Numbered from the stretch's first letter, positions 11,831-22,620 are shown. The stretch: 64,000 nucleotides of DNA from Myxocyprinus asiaticus (GCF_019703515.2 NC_059358.1:46944594-47008593), one strand, 5' to 3'. Notes: generated from the sequence alone by a model not told the origin. Numbers and translations: made by a program.

Positions 11831-12626
11831 AGGGATGGGTACCGAAACCCGGTATTAAACGGGCCCATGACTTAATTATTAAAGACCACTGTAAAAATAA
11901 GCTCAAACGTTACCGGTTCTTTTATTGATACTTTTTAACGTTTTGGTGTAATTTATTATCAGACTGCAGTCTCCCCTCTGATACAGACTCCTCTGCTCTC
12001 CCAGCCCCGTCTGTGTCAAGGAGAGCAGAGGTTTGTTTTACACAAGCACAGATCGCTAGCTCGACTGATAGCGAATTGTTTCAAACAATCTAAAATGAAA
12101 GCTGTCTGTATGTAGTCTAACTTTTTAGCTTAGTTTGTCATGTATTATAAAATTTGGCAAATTCTTGTAAACTTAGCTACTGGCTGAGACAAATCAGCCT
12201 CTCTACCAGCGGTAGCTGCAGGCAGTGAATCACATCAGCAGCAGAGGGAGGAGGACAGAGGACAGGAGGAATGACTGATACTGACTGATATCTGTGTTCT
12301 TCATTCTTTCTAAACTTCATTCAGTATTTTGATGTCAGGAATATTATTTTATTTTCATTTTAGATTTTTTTCCAGTGAGATATTGAGTTTATATAGTGAC
12401 TCTGCTGTTGTTAACATTATTGTTGCTTCTCTAGAAACAAAATGTAGTTATATTTAAAATACATAATAAATTATAATCCTGTTCTGAATTTATTATTTAA
12501 ATACATAAAAAAAAGCAATTATTTAGTAATGAAAAAGAACTGATAAGAGTATCGATAAAGAACCGAACTGATAAGGAGTATCGATAAGAGTAGTAGTATC
12601 GATAAAATCCTAACGATACCCATCCT
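11831..12626. mobile_element. Non-autonomous DNA element, GGGATGGGTACCG ends
   Basis: Starts AGGGATGGGTACCG and ends CGATACCCATCCT, an inverted terminal repeat of about 13 bp with mismatches. Near the right end the motif TATCGATAA recurs several times. No transposase. It abuts the preceding repeat almost directly. hAT ancestry is possible from the terminal style but no 8-bp duplication was confirmed. Confidence 0.5.
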
Positions 12627-13574
12627 GCTGCAACTATGTAGCTGATGGTCAACCAAGCTTAAAGGAAAACTAAATGGCTAAAGCTAACTGATCTATAAAT
12701 GCAGTGCAGTAATGTAGCTAATGTTAAGTGCATCATAACATTATAATGTAAAAACAGCCTTGTTCTAATTGATTTTCTGCTTTCACGCTTATGTTATATT
12801 TTAGACACTACAGTTAAGCTAATGAAATACATTACTGGCCAAAATTCAAGTTTGGATGGTGGACATGTAAGCTTGTTTTAATTACATATTCACATAGATT
12901 TATATTGTTTTCCATCTTAGAATGACCTAGGTCCTATATGTAATGTGTGATAAGGAAATAAAAAAGCAACTTTCAACATATAAATGAACATTTCTGTCTC
13001 TCATGAATGTTCATCTGGAAAAGGCCAAAAGGTTTGCATGTATTGTCTAAACAAATGCCTGTTTCTCCATAGATGGAGAATCGGGGGTATTTAAGGAGGC
13101 CCCAGTAGCCAGGTGAGAGTGAACAGGCAGTATGAAGTCATCTGACAACAGTTTCTCACACACAGTATGTATTGCCCACATTTAATGTACAGTATCCTAA
13201 GATGATTTTCACATTTGTTGCATTTGCCCTATTATCAATCCTAAGTAGAACAGCTGTTTACTGCTATACCCTCGATCTGTTGTAAAATCTAACGCGGAGG
13301 AAGCCTGGATAGCTTATATACAATTAGGAACAATATTGTAAATATAGACCTTTATCTATGTCACCTAAAAGTCAAATCCCTTGTCACAGCAACAGTGTTG
13401 GTATAACTAAGAGATTCTTGGAAGAAAAAAATAAATAAATGTCAATGCATATCTTTTCGTTACTTTCATCACACCTGAACCTAGGCACATCAGAGCAAGA
13501 TTATTTCATGTGTCCTTGCGATGGCAGTAATAGAAGCTAGCTAGCTTGCCAACCTAGTTCCTATTTACTTTCCT
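12627..13574. other. Unassigned AT-rich sequence
   Basis: No coding signature beyond chance. Nothing I can name. Confidence 0.35.
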
Positions 13575-13985
13575 TAAAGGATAATTCCTGTATTTTTAAA
13601 CCTGGCCCCTATTTTCCCATGTTTTTTGGGTCAAATTGATTAATTGGGACAAAATTTTTTGGAATCAGTCCAATATTGAGTGAGAGCGCTATAACCGCAA
13701 CCGCGAAATGGCTGCAGTGTAAGCATGTGGGGCATGTGTACATATACTCAAAGTACATCCACTAAATGTTCTTGTTTTTGCCACTGATGGGCTCAGATTG
13801 TTATTATAAATGTCTGACAACATTATGCAAAGAATCCCTACAGAGATAGATGTGTGTCTAACATGTAACAGAAGTCTCACTCTAGGAGAAATCTCACGGG
13901 AGGTGAGTTGTTGCAGGAAGAAAACAGTGTAAATGTGAGTGACAGTTCCGGGAAAGAGTGGAGTAACGTTACAGAGTTGGAGAAC
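13575..13985. repeat. Dispersed fish repeat starting AAAGGATAATTCC
   Basis: The start AAAGGATAATTCCTGTATTT and the segment AACCTGGCCCCTATTTTCCC resemble a common teleost dispersed repeat. Recognition is from memory of the family, so the limits are approximate. Confidence 0.35.
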
Positions 13986-14009
13986 AGGAAACGTAGCTTA
14001 CTGTTATCT

Positions 14010-14100
14010 AGGGATGTAACGGTTCGAATTTCTCATGGTTGGGTTTGTATCATGGTTTAAATGTCACGGTTTCGGTGCAGTTCAGTATTTGCTTTGTTAA

Positions 14101-14105
<5 letters not shown>
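14010..14105. repeat. Terminal fragment of a DNA element, cut by the next insertion
   Basis: AGGGATGTAACGGTTCGAAT has the look of a hAT-like terminal repeat. The sequence runs directly into the TA microsatellite and the Tc1 element, so only one end remains. Confidence 0.35.

Positions 14106-14158
<53 letters not shown>
14105..14158. repeat. (TA)n microsatellite
   Basis: About 27 TA units immediately left of the Tc1 element. Tc1 elements insert at TA, so this tract may have been the target. Confidence 0.95.
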
Positions 14159-14161
<3 letters not shown>

Positions 14162-15394
14162 TATATTGCCAAAAGTGTTCGCTCACCCATCCAAATAATT
14201 GAATTCAGGTGTTCCAATCACTTCCATGGCCACAGGTGTATAAAATGAAGCACCTAGGCATGCAGACTGCTTCTACAAACATTTGTGAAAGAATGGGCCG
14301 CTCTCAGGAGCTCAGTGAATTCCAGCGTGGTAATGTGATAGGATGCCACCTGTGCAACAAGTCCAGTCATGAAATTTCCTCGCTACTAAATATTCCACAG
14401 TCAACTGTCAGTGGTATTATAACAAAGTGGAAGCGATTGGGAATGACATCAACTCAGCCACGAAGTGGTAGGCCACGTAAAATGACAGAGCGGGGTCAGC
14501 GGATGCTGAGGTGCATAGTACGCAGATGTCGCCAACTTTCTGCAGAGTCAATCGCTACAGACCTCCAAAGTTCATGTGGCCTTCAGATTAGCTCAAGAAC
14601 AGTGCGTAGAGAGCTTCATGGAATGGGTTTCCATGGCCGAGCAGCTGCATCCAAGCCATACATCATCAAGTGCAATGCAAAGCGTCGGATGCAGTGGTGT
14701 AAAGCACGCCGCCACTGGACTCTAGAGCAGTGGAGACACGTTCTCTGGAGTGATGAATCACGCTTCTCTATCTGGCAATCTGATGGACGAGTCTGGGTTT
14801 GGCGGTTGCCAGGAGAACGGTACTTTGTGCCAACTGTGAAGTTTGGTGGAGGGGGGATTATGGTGTGGGGTTGTTTTTCAGGAGCTGGGCTTGGCCCCTT
14901 AGTTCCAGTGAAAGGAACTCTGAATGCTTCAGCATACCAAGAGATTTTGGACAATTCCATGCTCCCAACTTTGTGGGAACAGTTTGGGGATGGCCCCTTC
15001 CTGTTCCAACATGACTGCGCACCAGTGCACAAAGCAAGGTCCATAAAGACATGGATGAGCGAGTTTGGTGTGGAAGAACTTGACTGGCCTGCACAGAGTC
15101 CTGATCTCAACCCGATAGAGCACCTTTGGGATGAATTAGAGTGAAGACTGCGAGCCAGGCCTTCTCGTCCAACATCAGTGTCTGACCTCACAAATGCGCT
15201 TCTGGAAGAATGGTCAAAAATTCCCATAAACACACTCCTAAACCTTGTGGAAAGCCTTCCCAGAAGAGTTGAAGCTGTTATAGCTGCAAAGGGTGGGCCG
15301 ACGTCATATTAAACCCTATGGATTAAGAATGGGATGTCACTTAAGTTCATATGCGTCTAAAGGCAGATGAGCGAATACTTTTGGCAATATAGTG
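14159..15394 (+). mobile_element. Tc1-like DNA transposon, nearly intact
   Basis: The terminal inverted repeats are readable: CACTATATTGCCAAAAGTGT at 14159 and its inverse (ACTTTTGGCAATATAGTG) ending at 15394. TA flanks both sides, as expected for Tc1/mariner. The length is 1236 bp. The transposase lies inside on the plus strand with one nonsense codon. Confidence 0.93.
14293..15312 (+). pseudogene. Tc1-like transposase with a single in-frame stop
   Basis: The frame is open from ATG at 14293 ([13 protein letters not shown]) to TAA at 15310-15312, 339 positions, broken only by TGA at 15142-15144. An N-terminal helix-turn-helix region ([15 protein letters not shown]) and a GRPRK AT-hook-like motif precede the DDE domain. 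The acidic triad is visible in [20 protein letters not shown] and [15 protein letters not shown]. The stop follows directly after the last motif. It is probably a C-to-T change at a CpG. The length is normal for the family. The enzyme catalyses cut-and-paste transposition. The inner start was chosen because it begins the family N-terminus. Confidence 0.9.
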
Positions 15395-15395
15395 T

Positions 15396-15877
15396 ATATT
15401 ACTGCCAAATCCAAAGAATAATCTATTTGGTAAACACTCCAACAGGTTTGTCCTTAAATAACAATTTTGTTTTACAACAGTAACCATAGTTTAACCATGG
15501 CATTTATAGTAAAATCATAGCAACGACAATATAAACATGGTTACTGTCATGGTTACAATATATAGTAAAATCATGGTTACTATATTGAAACTACAGTATA
15601 AATGTTATAAAATCATGGTTAATTGTATCAAAACCATTATTTCTGCTCAGAAAACCATGGTGACAGCAGTCATGTTTACTAAAATATTACTATAGTAAAA
15701 CCATGGTTAATTTTTGTCAGGGTCCTTAACTAAAAAAAAACAACATTTTCTCTAATTACTAAATCAACATTTTAAATTAATACCTGCACAAATACGCTAC
15801 ATGCATCAACATAAAGTGCACTTCAAACTTTGAACTATCAGTCATGTATTACGTATCAGTAATCAGTAATCCAATCA
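15396..15877. repeat. Repeat rich in ACCATGGTT motifs
   Basis: From about 15480 to 15715 the motifs CCATGGTTA and CATGGTTACT recur many times. A similar ACCATGGTTAATTTTA block occurs at 2327-2345. Looks like a degenerate dispersed repeat. No gene. Confidence 0.4.
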
Positions 15878-15889
15878 AGATTGCATCGA

Positions 15890-17075
15890 GTATGGCTGCT
15901 GCGTTGCGAGCTCCGACACAACATTGTAGTGTTTTGTTTGTTTTGTTTACAATTCTTATGTATTTTGTATTGGATGTTGTCTGCCTTATTGTCTACGACA
16001 GACAAACACTTTTGGACATTGGTTCTGCAATTACACACCGTAAACCAGATTCCATATTCCTCTATGCCGACCCGCTGTTTACAAACACATCAGCGGAGCC
16101 CTTTGTCTGGGCTGCCCGGCCGCGGAAACGCAAAAGGAAAAGGGGAAACAGAGCCGGCGTTCTCATCAGAGTAAGGCGTCATGCAAATCGACCCCCGCTA
16201 CCCAGTAGTCTACTGGCAAATGTTCAGTCTCTGGACAACAAGCTCTGCAAGCTCAGAGCGCGGATCTCTTTCCAATGAGAGACGAGGGACTGCTGCATTA
16301 TCTGCCTTACAGAAACTTGGATGTCTGTGGAGATTCCAGACTCAGCCATTGAACCCGCAGGGTTCTCCGTGCACCGAGCGGACAGAATGAAAGACTCTCA
16401 GGTAAAAGCAGAGGTGGTGGTGTATGTTTTATGATCAACAAATCCAGATGTGATCAGAGGAACGTACATTCTATCAAGTCTTTCTGCTCTCCTGATCTGG
16501 AATTTCTCATGCTTCTGTGTTGACCATTCTGGCTACTGAGGGAATTCACAGCGGTCATTATCACAGCTGTGTACATCCTGCCACAAGCCGACACAGACCG
16601 GGCACTCAAGGAACTGTATGGGATTATAAGCAAGCAATAAACCGCGCACCCTGAGGCCGTGTTCATTGTGACCGGGGACTTTAATAAAGCCAGTTTCAAA
16701 TCAGTCGCACCAAAATACCACCAACACATTAGTTTTAACACACGAGGGGACCGGTTTTTGGACCATTGCTACTCTCCCTTCCGGGACGGCTACAAATCCC
16801 TACCCCGCCCACCATTTGGCAAATCGGACCACTCTTCCATTCTGCTTCTGCCCGCTTACAGGCAGAAATTGAAACAGGAAGCACCCACATTCAGAACGAT
16901 CCAGTGCTGGTCGGACCAATCAGACTCTACGTACAAGATAGTTTTGATCACGCGGACTGGGAGATGTTCCGGTCCACCTATGTTGACGACATTGAGCTTT
17001 ACGCTGATAGTTTAACGTGTTTCATCAGAAAGTGCATAGAGGATGTTGTTCCGACCAGAACAATACGGATCTAGC
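15890..17075 (+). pseudogene. LINE copy 2 endonuclease region, broken
   Basis: It encodes the same segments as copy 1: AALRAPTQHCSVLFVLFTIL, LLANVQSLDNKLCKLRAR with TGA after ISFQ at about 16278, then further frames containing RPPFGKSDHSSILLL. At least three frame changes and several stops (for example TAA near 16639) prevent translation. The conserved SDH motif remains. Confidence 0.75.
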
Positions 17076-17690
17076 CGAACCAGAAACCTTGGATTAATAG
17101 CGATGTTCGCACGGCACTTGATGCGCGGACCTCCGCTTTTAATCCCGGGAACGCGGAGGAGCATAAACAAGCCAGTTATGCCCTCCAAAAAATCAGAACA
17201 GCAAAACGTCAGAACAGGAACAAGATTGAAGGACAGTTCAACACCACCAACTCTAGAAGCACGTGGCAGGGAATTAATATCATCACGGACTTTAAAGGGA
17301 ATAAAAACTCTGCCATGAACACCGCTGCCTCTCTCCCACATGAGCTAAATACTTTTTATGCTCGTTTCAAGGGAAATAACACCAACCTCGCAGAGAGGTT
17401 AGTTCACTCTCGGTCTCTGTAGCGGATGTAACCCGATCCTTCCGACGGGTGAATATCCGCAAAGCCGCAGGTCTAGACGGCATTCCAGGCCACGTCAACA
17501 TAGTGTGCGAGAACCAACTGGCTGGTGTTTTTATGGACATTTTCAACCTTTCCCTCTCTTTGTCTGTAGTCCCCACATACTTTAAAATGTCCACCATTGT
17601 GCCTGTTCCAAAGCAAAAAGCCTCCATCACTAGACCCATTGCAGTTTGCTTTCCGCAACAACTGCTCCACTGATGATGCCATTGCATCTA
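17076..17690 (+). pseudogene. LINE copy 2 reverse transcriptase fingers, deleted
   Basis: NIRKAAGLDGIPGHV and [20 protein letters not shown] are visible. After [11 protein letters not shown] the sequence jumps to the part equivalent to LDPLQFAYRNN in copy 1. About 120 bp encoding the NDWRPVA motif is therefore missing. A further loss removes the segment equivalent to 7885-7920 of copy 1. Confidence 0.75.
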
Positions 17691-17733
17691 CAATACACAC
17701 TGCTCTCTCCCACCTGGAAAAAAGAACACTTAT

Positions 17734-18612
17734 GTGAGAATGTTGTTTGTAGACTACAGCTCAGCATTCAACACCATAGTGCCCTTCAAGCTTGATGAGA
17801 AACTGGGCTTAAACAGCTCGCTGTGCAGCTGGATCCTGGACTTCCTGTCAAGCAGATGCCAGGTGGTTAGAATGGGCAATAACATCTCCTCATCACTGAC
17901 CCTCAACACTGGAGCCCCACAGGGATGTATTCTCAGCCCACTCCTTTATTCCCTGTACACACATGACTGTGCCATCATTAAGTTTGCTGATGATATGATG
18001 GTGGTAGGTCTGATCACTGACAATGATGAAACAGCCTACAGAGAGGAGGTACACACTCTGCCACACTGTTGTCAGGAGCACAACCTCTCCCTCAACGTCA
18101 GTAAGACAAAGGAGCTTGTAGTGGACTTCAGGAGAAGAGACAGAGAACACAGTCCCATCACCATCAATGGAGCACCAGTGGAGAGAGTCAGCAGCTTCAA
18201 GTTCCTGGGTGTCCACATCACTGAGGAACTCACATGGTCCATCCACACTGAAGCTGTTGTGAAGAAGGCTCATCAGCGCCTCTTCTTCCTGAGATGGCTG
18301 AGGAAGTTTGGAATGAACCGCCACATCCTCACACGGTTCTACACCAGCACTGTAGAGAGCATCCTGACTGGCTGCATCTCTGCCTGGTATGGCAATAGCA
18401 CCGCCCACAACCACAAAGCCCTGTAAAGTGTGGTGCGAACTGCCAGACACATCATCGGAGGTGAGCTTCTCTCCCTCCTGGACATATATACCAGGCGGTG
18501 TGTGAAAAAAGCTCGGAGGATCATCAGAGACTCCAGCCACCCGGGCCATGGGCTGTTCTCACTGCTACCATCAGGCAGGCGATATCGTAGCATCAGGACC
18601 CGCACCAGCTGA
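17734..18612 (+). pseudogene. LINE copy 2 reverse transcriptase palm and C-terminal region
   Basis: An open frame (17734-18426) contains [35 protein letters not shown] and [12 protein letters not shown], i.e. all three palm motifs with both Asp residues of the FADD box. It continues through [17 protein letters not shown] and [22 protein letters not shown] at 18424-18426 precedes the final segment (ARHIIGGELLSLLDIYTRRC). The catalytic palm is intact here but is isolated from a usable N-terminus. Confidence 0.8.
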
Positions 18613-19106
18613 CTTCATGACAGCTTCTTCCCCCAAGCAATCAGACTTTTGAACTCTTGATCTCCCACGATCAATATACATCAGCACTGCACTTTATTAC
18701 TCTTATATCTCACACCTGACTGTCATAAATTATATTATTATTATATTATATTCTCTCTTAACAACACACTGGCAACTTACTATCAACCAACAGCCTGAAT
18801 GTCAGTACAGTACAATACAACCTTCTGTACATTTTATATATACTATATATACTTTTTTATTGTATAATGTGTATTCTGTATTGCGTGTATTGTATACTGT
18901 ACATTGTATGTTATTATTTGTATATTGTGTTATGTGTATTTGATGTTATTGTAAATTGGTATATTGGTCTCATCACTGTCACGACTACTATGTTGCTTGA
19001 AATGGCACCCAAGAATTTCACACACTATTGCACTTGTGTATATGGTTGTGTGACAATAAAAGTGATTTGATTTTGATTTGATTTAATCCTTTTTTGTTGA
19101 TTATAG

Positions 19107-19943
19107 GGCTTGTCATGCCAGATCTGTGGAAATGACTGCGGGAGTTTTATGCTTATGGTAAGGTCTCAGTTTTTTTTTTTTATAAGTATATGCATGATTC
19201 TGTCAACACTGTAAATAAAATGTTTTCCTTCTTCTCTGTTCCAGTATACCCTATCCATTGTGACAAGCATGGGGTTTGAATTCCAGGAGGTTAGTTGATT
19301 AAAAAATGTAAACAAAGAAGAAATTGCTTACTTTAAATATTGCTTATGTACATACTATTCATCTTGAAGAAAAAGGATACATTATGAACTAAAGACTCTC
19401 CTCATCACTGTCATATTTCTTTCAGATGGACATGCCTTTGATTTGGAAGTGGTGGTGTCTTCTTCTGATGGAGCATTTCAAAATGGAAGGGTATGACAGC
19501 CCTAAACAATATGTGTATATTAATTTCAGTAGCACTTTATTTTGAGGATCACTTGTAGACAAACTGTCAGTAGTATTTCAATAGAACATCTGTTGACTAC
19601 ATTAAGTTAATGTTATCAGTAGACCATCAGTAACAAGAAATGTAAGACTCTGGATGGCAGGCTCTGTTGAGAGTATTTATGTATGTCAGTTGTGCACCAA
19701 TGCCTTAGCTTTTTCCTATGCAGTACTTATTTAATCTTGTTGTTATTTTTTGAAAGGCATGGCCAGAGGTTTGCCTTCTGGACTGCTCCAGGGAACCCTT
19801 CAGCCAGTATACAGTGTGCCAAGACAGAGTGCCATCACTGAGGAAGTTCCAGTCCACATGCAGGCTGTCATTGACCGCAAAAAGAGACTGGTGGACTTCA
19901 TTGTACAGTCACAGGGAGCTGAGCAGCATTTGGTGGTACTTTG
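19107..19943 (+). pseudogene. Ulp1-like (C48) cysteine peptidase gene, 3' exons, probably decayed
   Basis: Four exon-like blocks with splice signals: 19107-19157 (acceptor TTATAG, donor GTAAGG), 19245-19289 (acceptor TTCCAG, donor GTTAGT), 19426-19490 (acceptor TTTCAG, donor GTATGA) and about 19757-19943. The first two are phase 0 and encode GLSCQICGNDCGSFMLM and YTLSIVTSMGFEFQE; the third encodes MDMPLIWKWWCLLLMEHF. QxxxGNDCG matches the Gln...Asp-Cys-Gly motif around the catalytic Cys of Ulp1/SENP-type peptidases, which remove SUMO-like tags. The last block reads GHGQRFAFWT in the spliced phase, then soon stops. A second frame stays open to 19943, so a frameshift is likely. The upstream catalytic His and Asp exons were not found. 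It may be a host gene or a transposon-carried peptidase. Confidence 0.55.
19513..19645. repeat. MITE-like fragment in the last intron of the Ulp1-like gene
   Basis: GTAGCACTTTATTTTGAGGA and the following AGTAG-rich stretch resemble a common fish repeat (CACTTTATTTT type). Boundaries are approximate. Confidence 0.3.
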
Positions 19944-20302
19944 ACAATGTTATTTTTGTACTTTGAGAAACAGCATTTTCTCATCATTACAGACTAACTC
20001 ACGGTAAAGATTCACCCAGGGCCTTTGTTAGGAATATCATCTACATATGTATCATTTAACTATGCAGCCCATTTATTGTATCTTTATCTCAAATGTATAT
20101 ATGTATTTAATGTAACTGACATTTAAAGCTAGAGTAAGCAATGTATTTCAGAAGCATTTTTGTTATATTTGTTTGAAGTCTCTTTACATACCAACAGCAA
20201 TCAATAAATCAAGTGCTCTGATAATGAAAAGAAGAAATCTATTATTTATGGCAGTCACAGACCTGTAAAAAGCCCATCCAATCATTTCATTCGGTACGAA
20301 TA
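19944..20302. other. Unassigned sequence
   Basis: No gene or repeat recognised. Confidence 0.35.
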
Positions 20303-20445
20303 CAGGGGCGCCGTATCATGGCTGACCCTGCACTCTGACCCCAGCCTAGCTGGGATATGTGAAAAAGAAGAATTTCACTGTATATGTGCAAATGTATAAT
20401 GTGTGATAAATAAAGAAAATTATAATTATAATTATTATTATTGGT
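20303..20445 (+). mobile_element. SINE 3' fragment, 5'-truncated
   Basis: From CAGGGGCGCCGTATCATGGC to GATAAATAAAG this matches the 3' half of the full SINE at 30698-30961 almost base for base (GCTGACCCTGCACTCTGACC, GAATTTCACTGTATATGTGC). The tRNA head is absent, as in 5'-truncated retrocopies. An ATT-rich tail follows. Confidence 0.85.
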
Positions 20446-20594
20446 CGCCTACCTGCCTGTCTAACTACATACCTACCTACCTGCAAGCACTCTGCCCATG
20501 CACTCATTGCGTGTCACCGGAGTCTTCCACAAGGCTCGGCGGACACATTGCTAGAGCTAGCCAGCAGATAGCACAAGAATGGCAGACAACCCTG

Positions 20595-20915
20595 CTGAAA
20601 AGACCAGCTACAACCAGCCTAAGCTGGTTGGCTGGTTTAAGATGGTCACCCAGCCTGGCCAGGCTGGTCAGTTGGCTGGTTTTAGAGGGGTTTCGCCACT
20701 TTTTAGCTGGTCAAGCTGCGAGACCTCCCATCTTAAACCAACTTAGCAAGGCTTGGAAACCAGCTTCACCAGCTAAGACCAGCCTGACCAGTTAAGACCA
20801 GCCTGGCCAGCATGACCCGCTAAGACCAGCTAAGACCAGCCTGATCAGCTAATTAAGTGTTCAGAACCCCTCTAAAATCAGCCTAACCAGCATGACCAGG
20901 CTGTTACAGTTCCAC
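20595..20915. repeat. Foldback repeat built on CCAGC / GCTGG motifs
   Basis: The left half is rich in GCTGGTTGGCTGG and CAGGCTGGT. The right half is rich in CCAGCTAAGACCAGCC and related units, so the halves are largely inverse complements. AGAGGGGTTT near 20685 and AACCCCTCT near 20867 mirror each other. A MITE-like hairpin, no coding content. A TACC/TGCC-rich stretch precedes it at 20450-20485. Confidence 0.6.
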
Positions 20916-21180
20916 ATAAACCTACAACATCTTGCCAGATAATCGCGTCCATTCGTGTATTTGTGCATCTTTCAATGCTCTTTGTGGTCTCCATCCTCCT
21001 CCAGTTTCATTAATGTATGTATACATGTATCTGTGTAGGTTTGCCACTTGTCTGCATTGTAGTTGTGAGCAAGTGTCGTTTGATGGTATTTATCTTATGT
21101 TAGTCTGTATTGGCTTTGAACGGGGCATTTTGCAAACATGGTGATTTAGCCTATTTGTGTGTTTTTAAAGTTATGAGAAG
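20916..21180. other. Unassigned sequence
   Basis: No supported feature. Confidence 0.3.
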
Positions 21181-21430
21181 CTTCAACTCCCACATCAGTG
21201 TTTTGTTACCAGTGAAAGAGACATGAGGTAGTTTGAATGCGCCACACTCCTCTCCCCACCAACGCTCTCTCTCGTGTCCTCCAGCAGTACTCAGGCAGTG
21301 TGCATTCATTTGTTTTGGAGGAGTGGCTTTAGAGGGAGCCCTGAAGGGAGGGGGTGGGATATTTTAGGTTGTAAACTTTCAAAATCTAGCTTAGTCTTGC
21401 TCGTTTCTCCAATTCTGTATACTCTAGTTT
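21181..21430. repeat. Dispersed repeat, GAGGAGTGGCTTTAGAG type
   Basis: GAGGAGTGGCTTTAGAGGGA followed by GGGTGGGATATTTTAGGTTG resembles a cyprinid dispersed repeat known to me from other loci. Limits uncertain. Confidence 0.35.
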
Positions 21431-21639
21431 TAATATCAGTTGTTCAATGACTAACAACTATCACACAATACACTCAAAAATCCAATTCCCACAAAATAAT
21501 TGTTTCTGCACCTTGGTGAAGGCTTGGGAAGCCTCCTAAGTGGTTGACCTCAACAGTGAGGAGCAGCAGGACACCCTTTGTCATCGAGCTCGAAATCCTC
21601 ATTGACAAGGAGACTGCTAATGTCAAGATTTATAGTCGA

Positions 21640-21938
21640 ACAATGAGTTATATTTTTGTCTATTCTCAAAACCAATTGGATCTGTTCAGAAGACATTGAC
21701 AAAAACCACTGGAGTCTTATGGATTACTCTTATGCTGCATTTATGTGCTTTTAGGAGCTTTAAAGGGCTGCCCACTATTAATTTGCATTGACTTAACCTA
21801 CATAACAGCAATATTCTTCTGAAAATCTTTTTTTGTTTGTGTTCTCCAGACAAAAAATGAAAGTCATACACATCTAGGATCGAAAGAGTGAGAAAATTAT
21901 GAGAGAATTTTCATTTTTAAACAAACTATCCTTTAATG
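21640..21938. repeat. Dispersed cyprinid repeat ending in AACTATCCTTTAA
   Basis: ACCACTGGAGTCTTATGGAT, GAAAGTCATACACATCTAGG and TTTCATTTTTAAACAAACTA are the landmarks of an abundant cyprinid repeat ending GAACTATCCCTTTAA. The same terminal motif in inverse orientation is at 6316. Confidence 0.55.
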
Positions 21939-21989
21939 GCACATGCAAGTCACATCAGAATTATCATATTTATAGAATGAGTGTAAATG

Positions 21990-22430
21990 AACACCACAGT
22001 CCATAAAAACCTGACAACCACCTAGAACACCCTGGCAACTGAAGAGCAATGTGCAGCGGCGGACTGGGAAGAAAATTCAGCCCGGGATTTTACATAGAAA
22101 CAGGCCCAAAAGGTGTGGAGTGGGGGGTTGCTGTCCTTTTCTGCATATCGCGGCACCGTTTTTTGGTGCATTCTGCATAATTCGGTGAACCATGCGGCCC
22201 CATTTCGCGGCCGGCCCACCGGGAAAAGTCCCAGTTCTCCCAATGGCCAGTCCGCGCCTGGCAATGTGCTAAAAACACAGAAAACAACTTAGCAACAGCA
22301 CAGTAACAACCTGGAAACCACATACTGTAGCAATGCACTAAAACACACAGCAGATCACCTTGACAACTGCATAGCATGCCCTAGCAACCACCCCAAAATC
22401 CCTAGTATGCACATACTGTACCAGTCATAT
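21990..22430. repeat. Degenerate short-period repeat, CTAGAACACC / CTAGCAACC motifs
   Basis: Loose repeats such as ACAACCACCTAGAACACC, GCAACTGAAGAGCAATG and CTAGCAACCACC occur on both sides of the MITE at 22054-22260, which has inserted into this tract. Confidence 0.45.
22054..22260. mobile_element. hAT-type MITE, 207 bp, perfect 8-bp target duplication
   Basis: Starts CAGCGGCGGACTGG and ends CCAGTCCGCGCCTG, inverted ends with two mismatches over 14 bp. GCAATGTG flanks it at 22046-22053 and 22261-22268. The 8-bp duplication and CAG...CTG ends are diagnostic of hAT elements. No coding capacity. Confidence 0.9.
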
Positions 22431-22467
22431 GCTTGCTACAGGGTATTTTTCTGTTATTCCTGTTATT

Positions 22468-22620
22468 AGGGATGGGCGATACCACTTATTTTCTTTTCGA
22501 TTCGATACCAATAATACCAAGTCCAGTACCGTCGATACCGATACCGATACCAATAACGATTCCTCTATTATTTATTTATTTTTTAAATTTCTTTTTTTAT
22601 ATAGTGAATAAAAAATAGTC
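22468..22620. repeat. GATACC-rich element end
   Basis: GGGATGGGCGATACCACTT followed by CGATACCGATACCGATACC resembles the left end of the element at 2017. The other end was not found, so this is a fragment. Confidence 0.45.

Larger units (their letters stand above)
15878..19085 (+). mobile_element. CR1/L2-like non-LTR retrotransposon, copy 2
   Basis: Same family as 6387-9762, with a matching start (AAGATTGCATCGAGTATGGC) and 3' end (GTGACAATAAAAGTGATTTG plus GATTT repeats). Compared with copy 1 it lacks segments in the region before the reverse transcriptase (near 17400) and within its fingers (near 17610). Its catalytic FADD box is intact. It ends about 20 bp before an exon of the Ulp1-like gene. 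Confidence 0.85.

Noticed and set aside
14105..14158. TA-rich tract as a promoter or origin
   Set aside because: A plain dinucleotide microsatellite next to a TA-targeting transposon. No further regulatory context.
14616..15233. 205-codon minus-strand open frame
   Set aside because: Antisense of the Tc1 transposase, with no features of its own.
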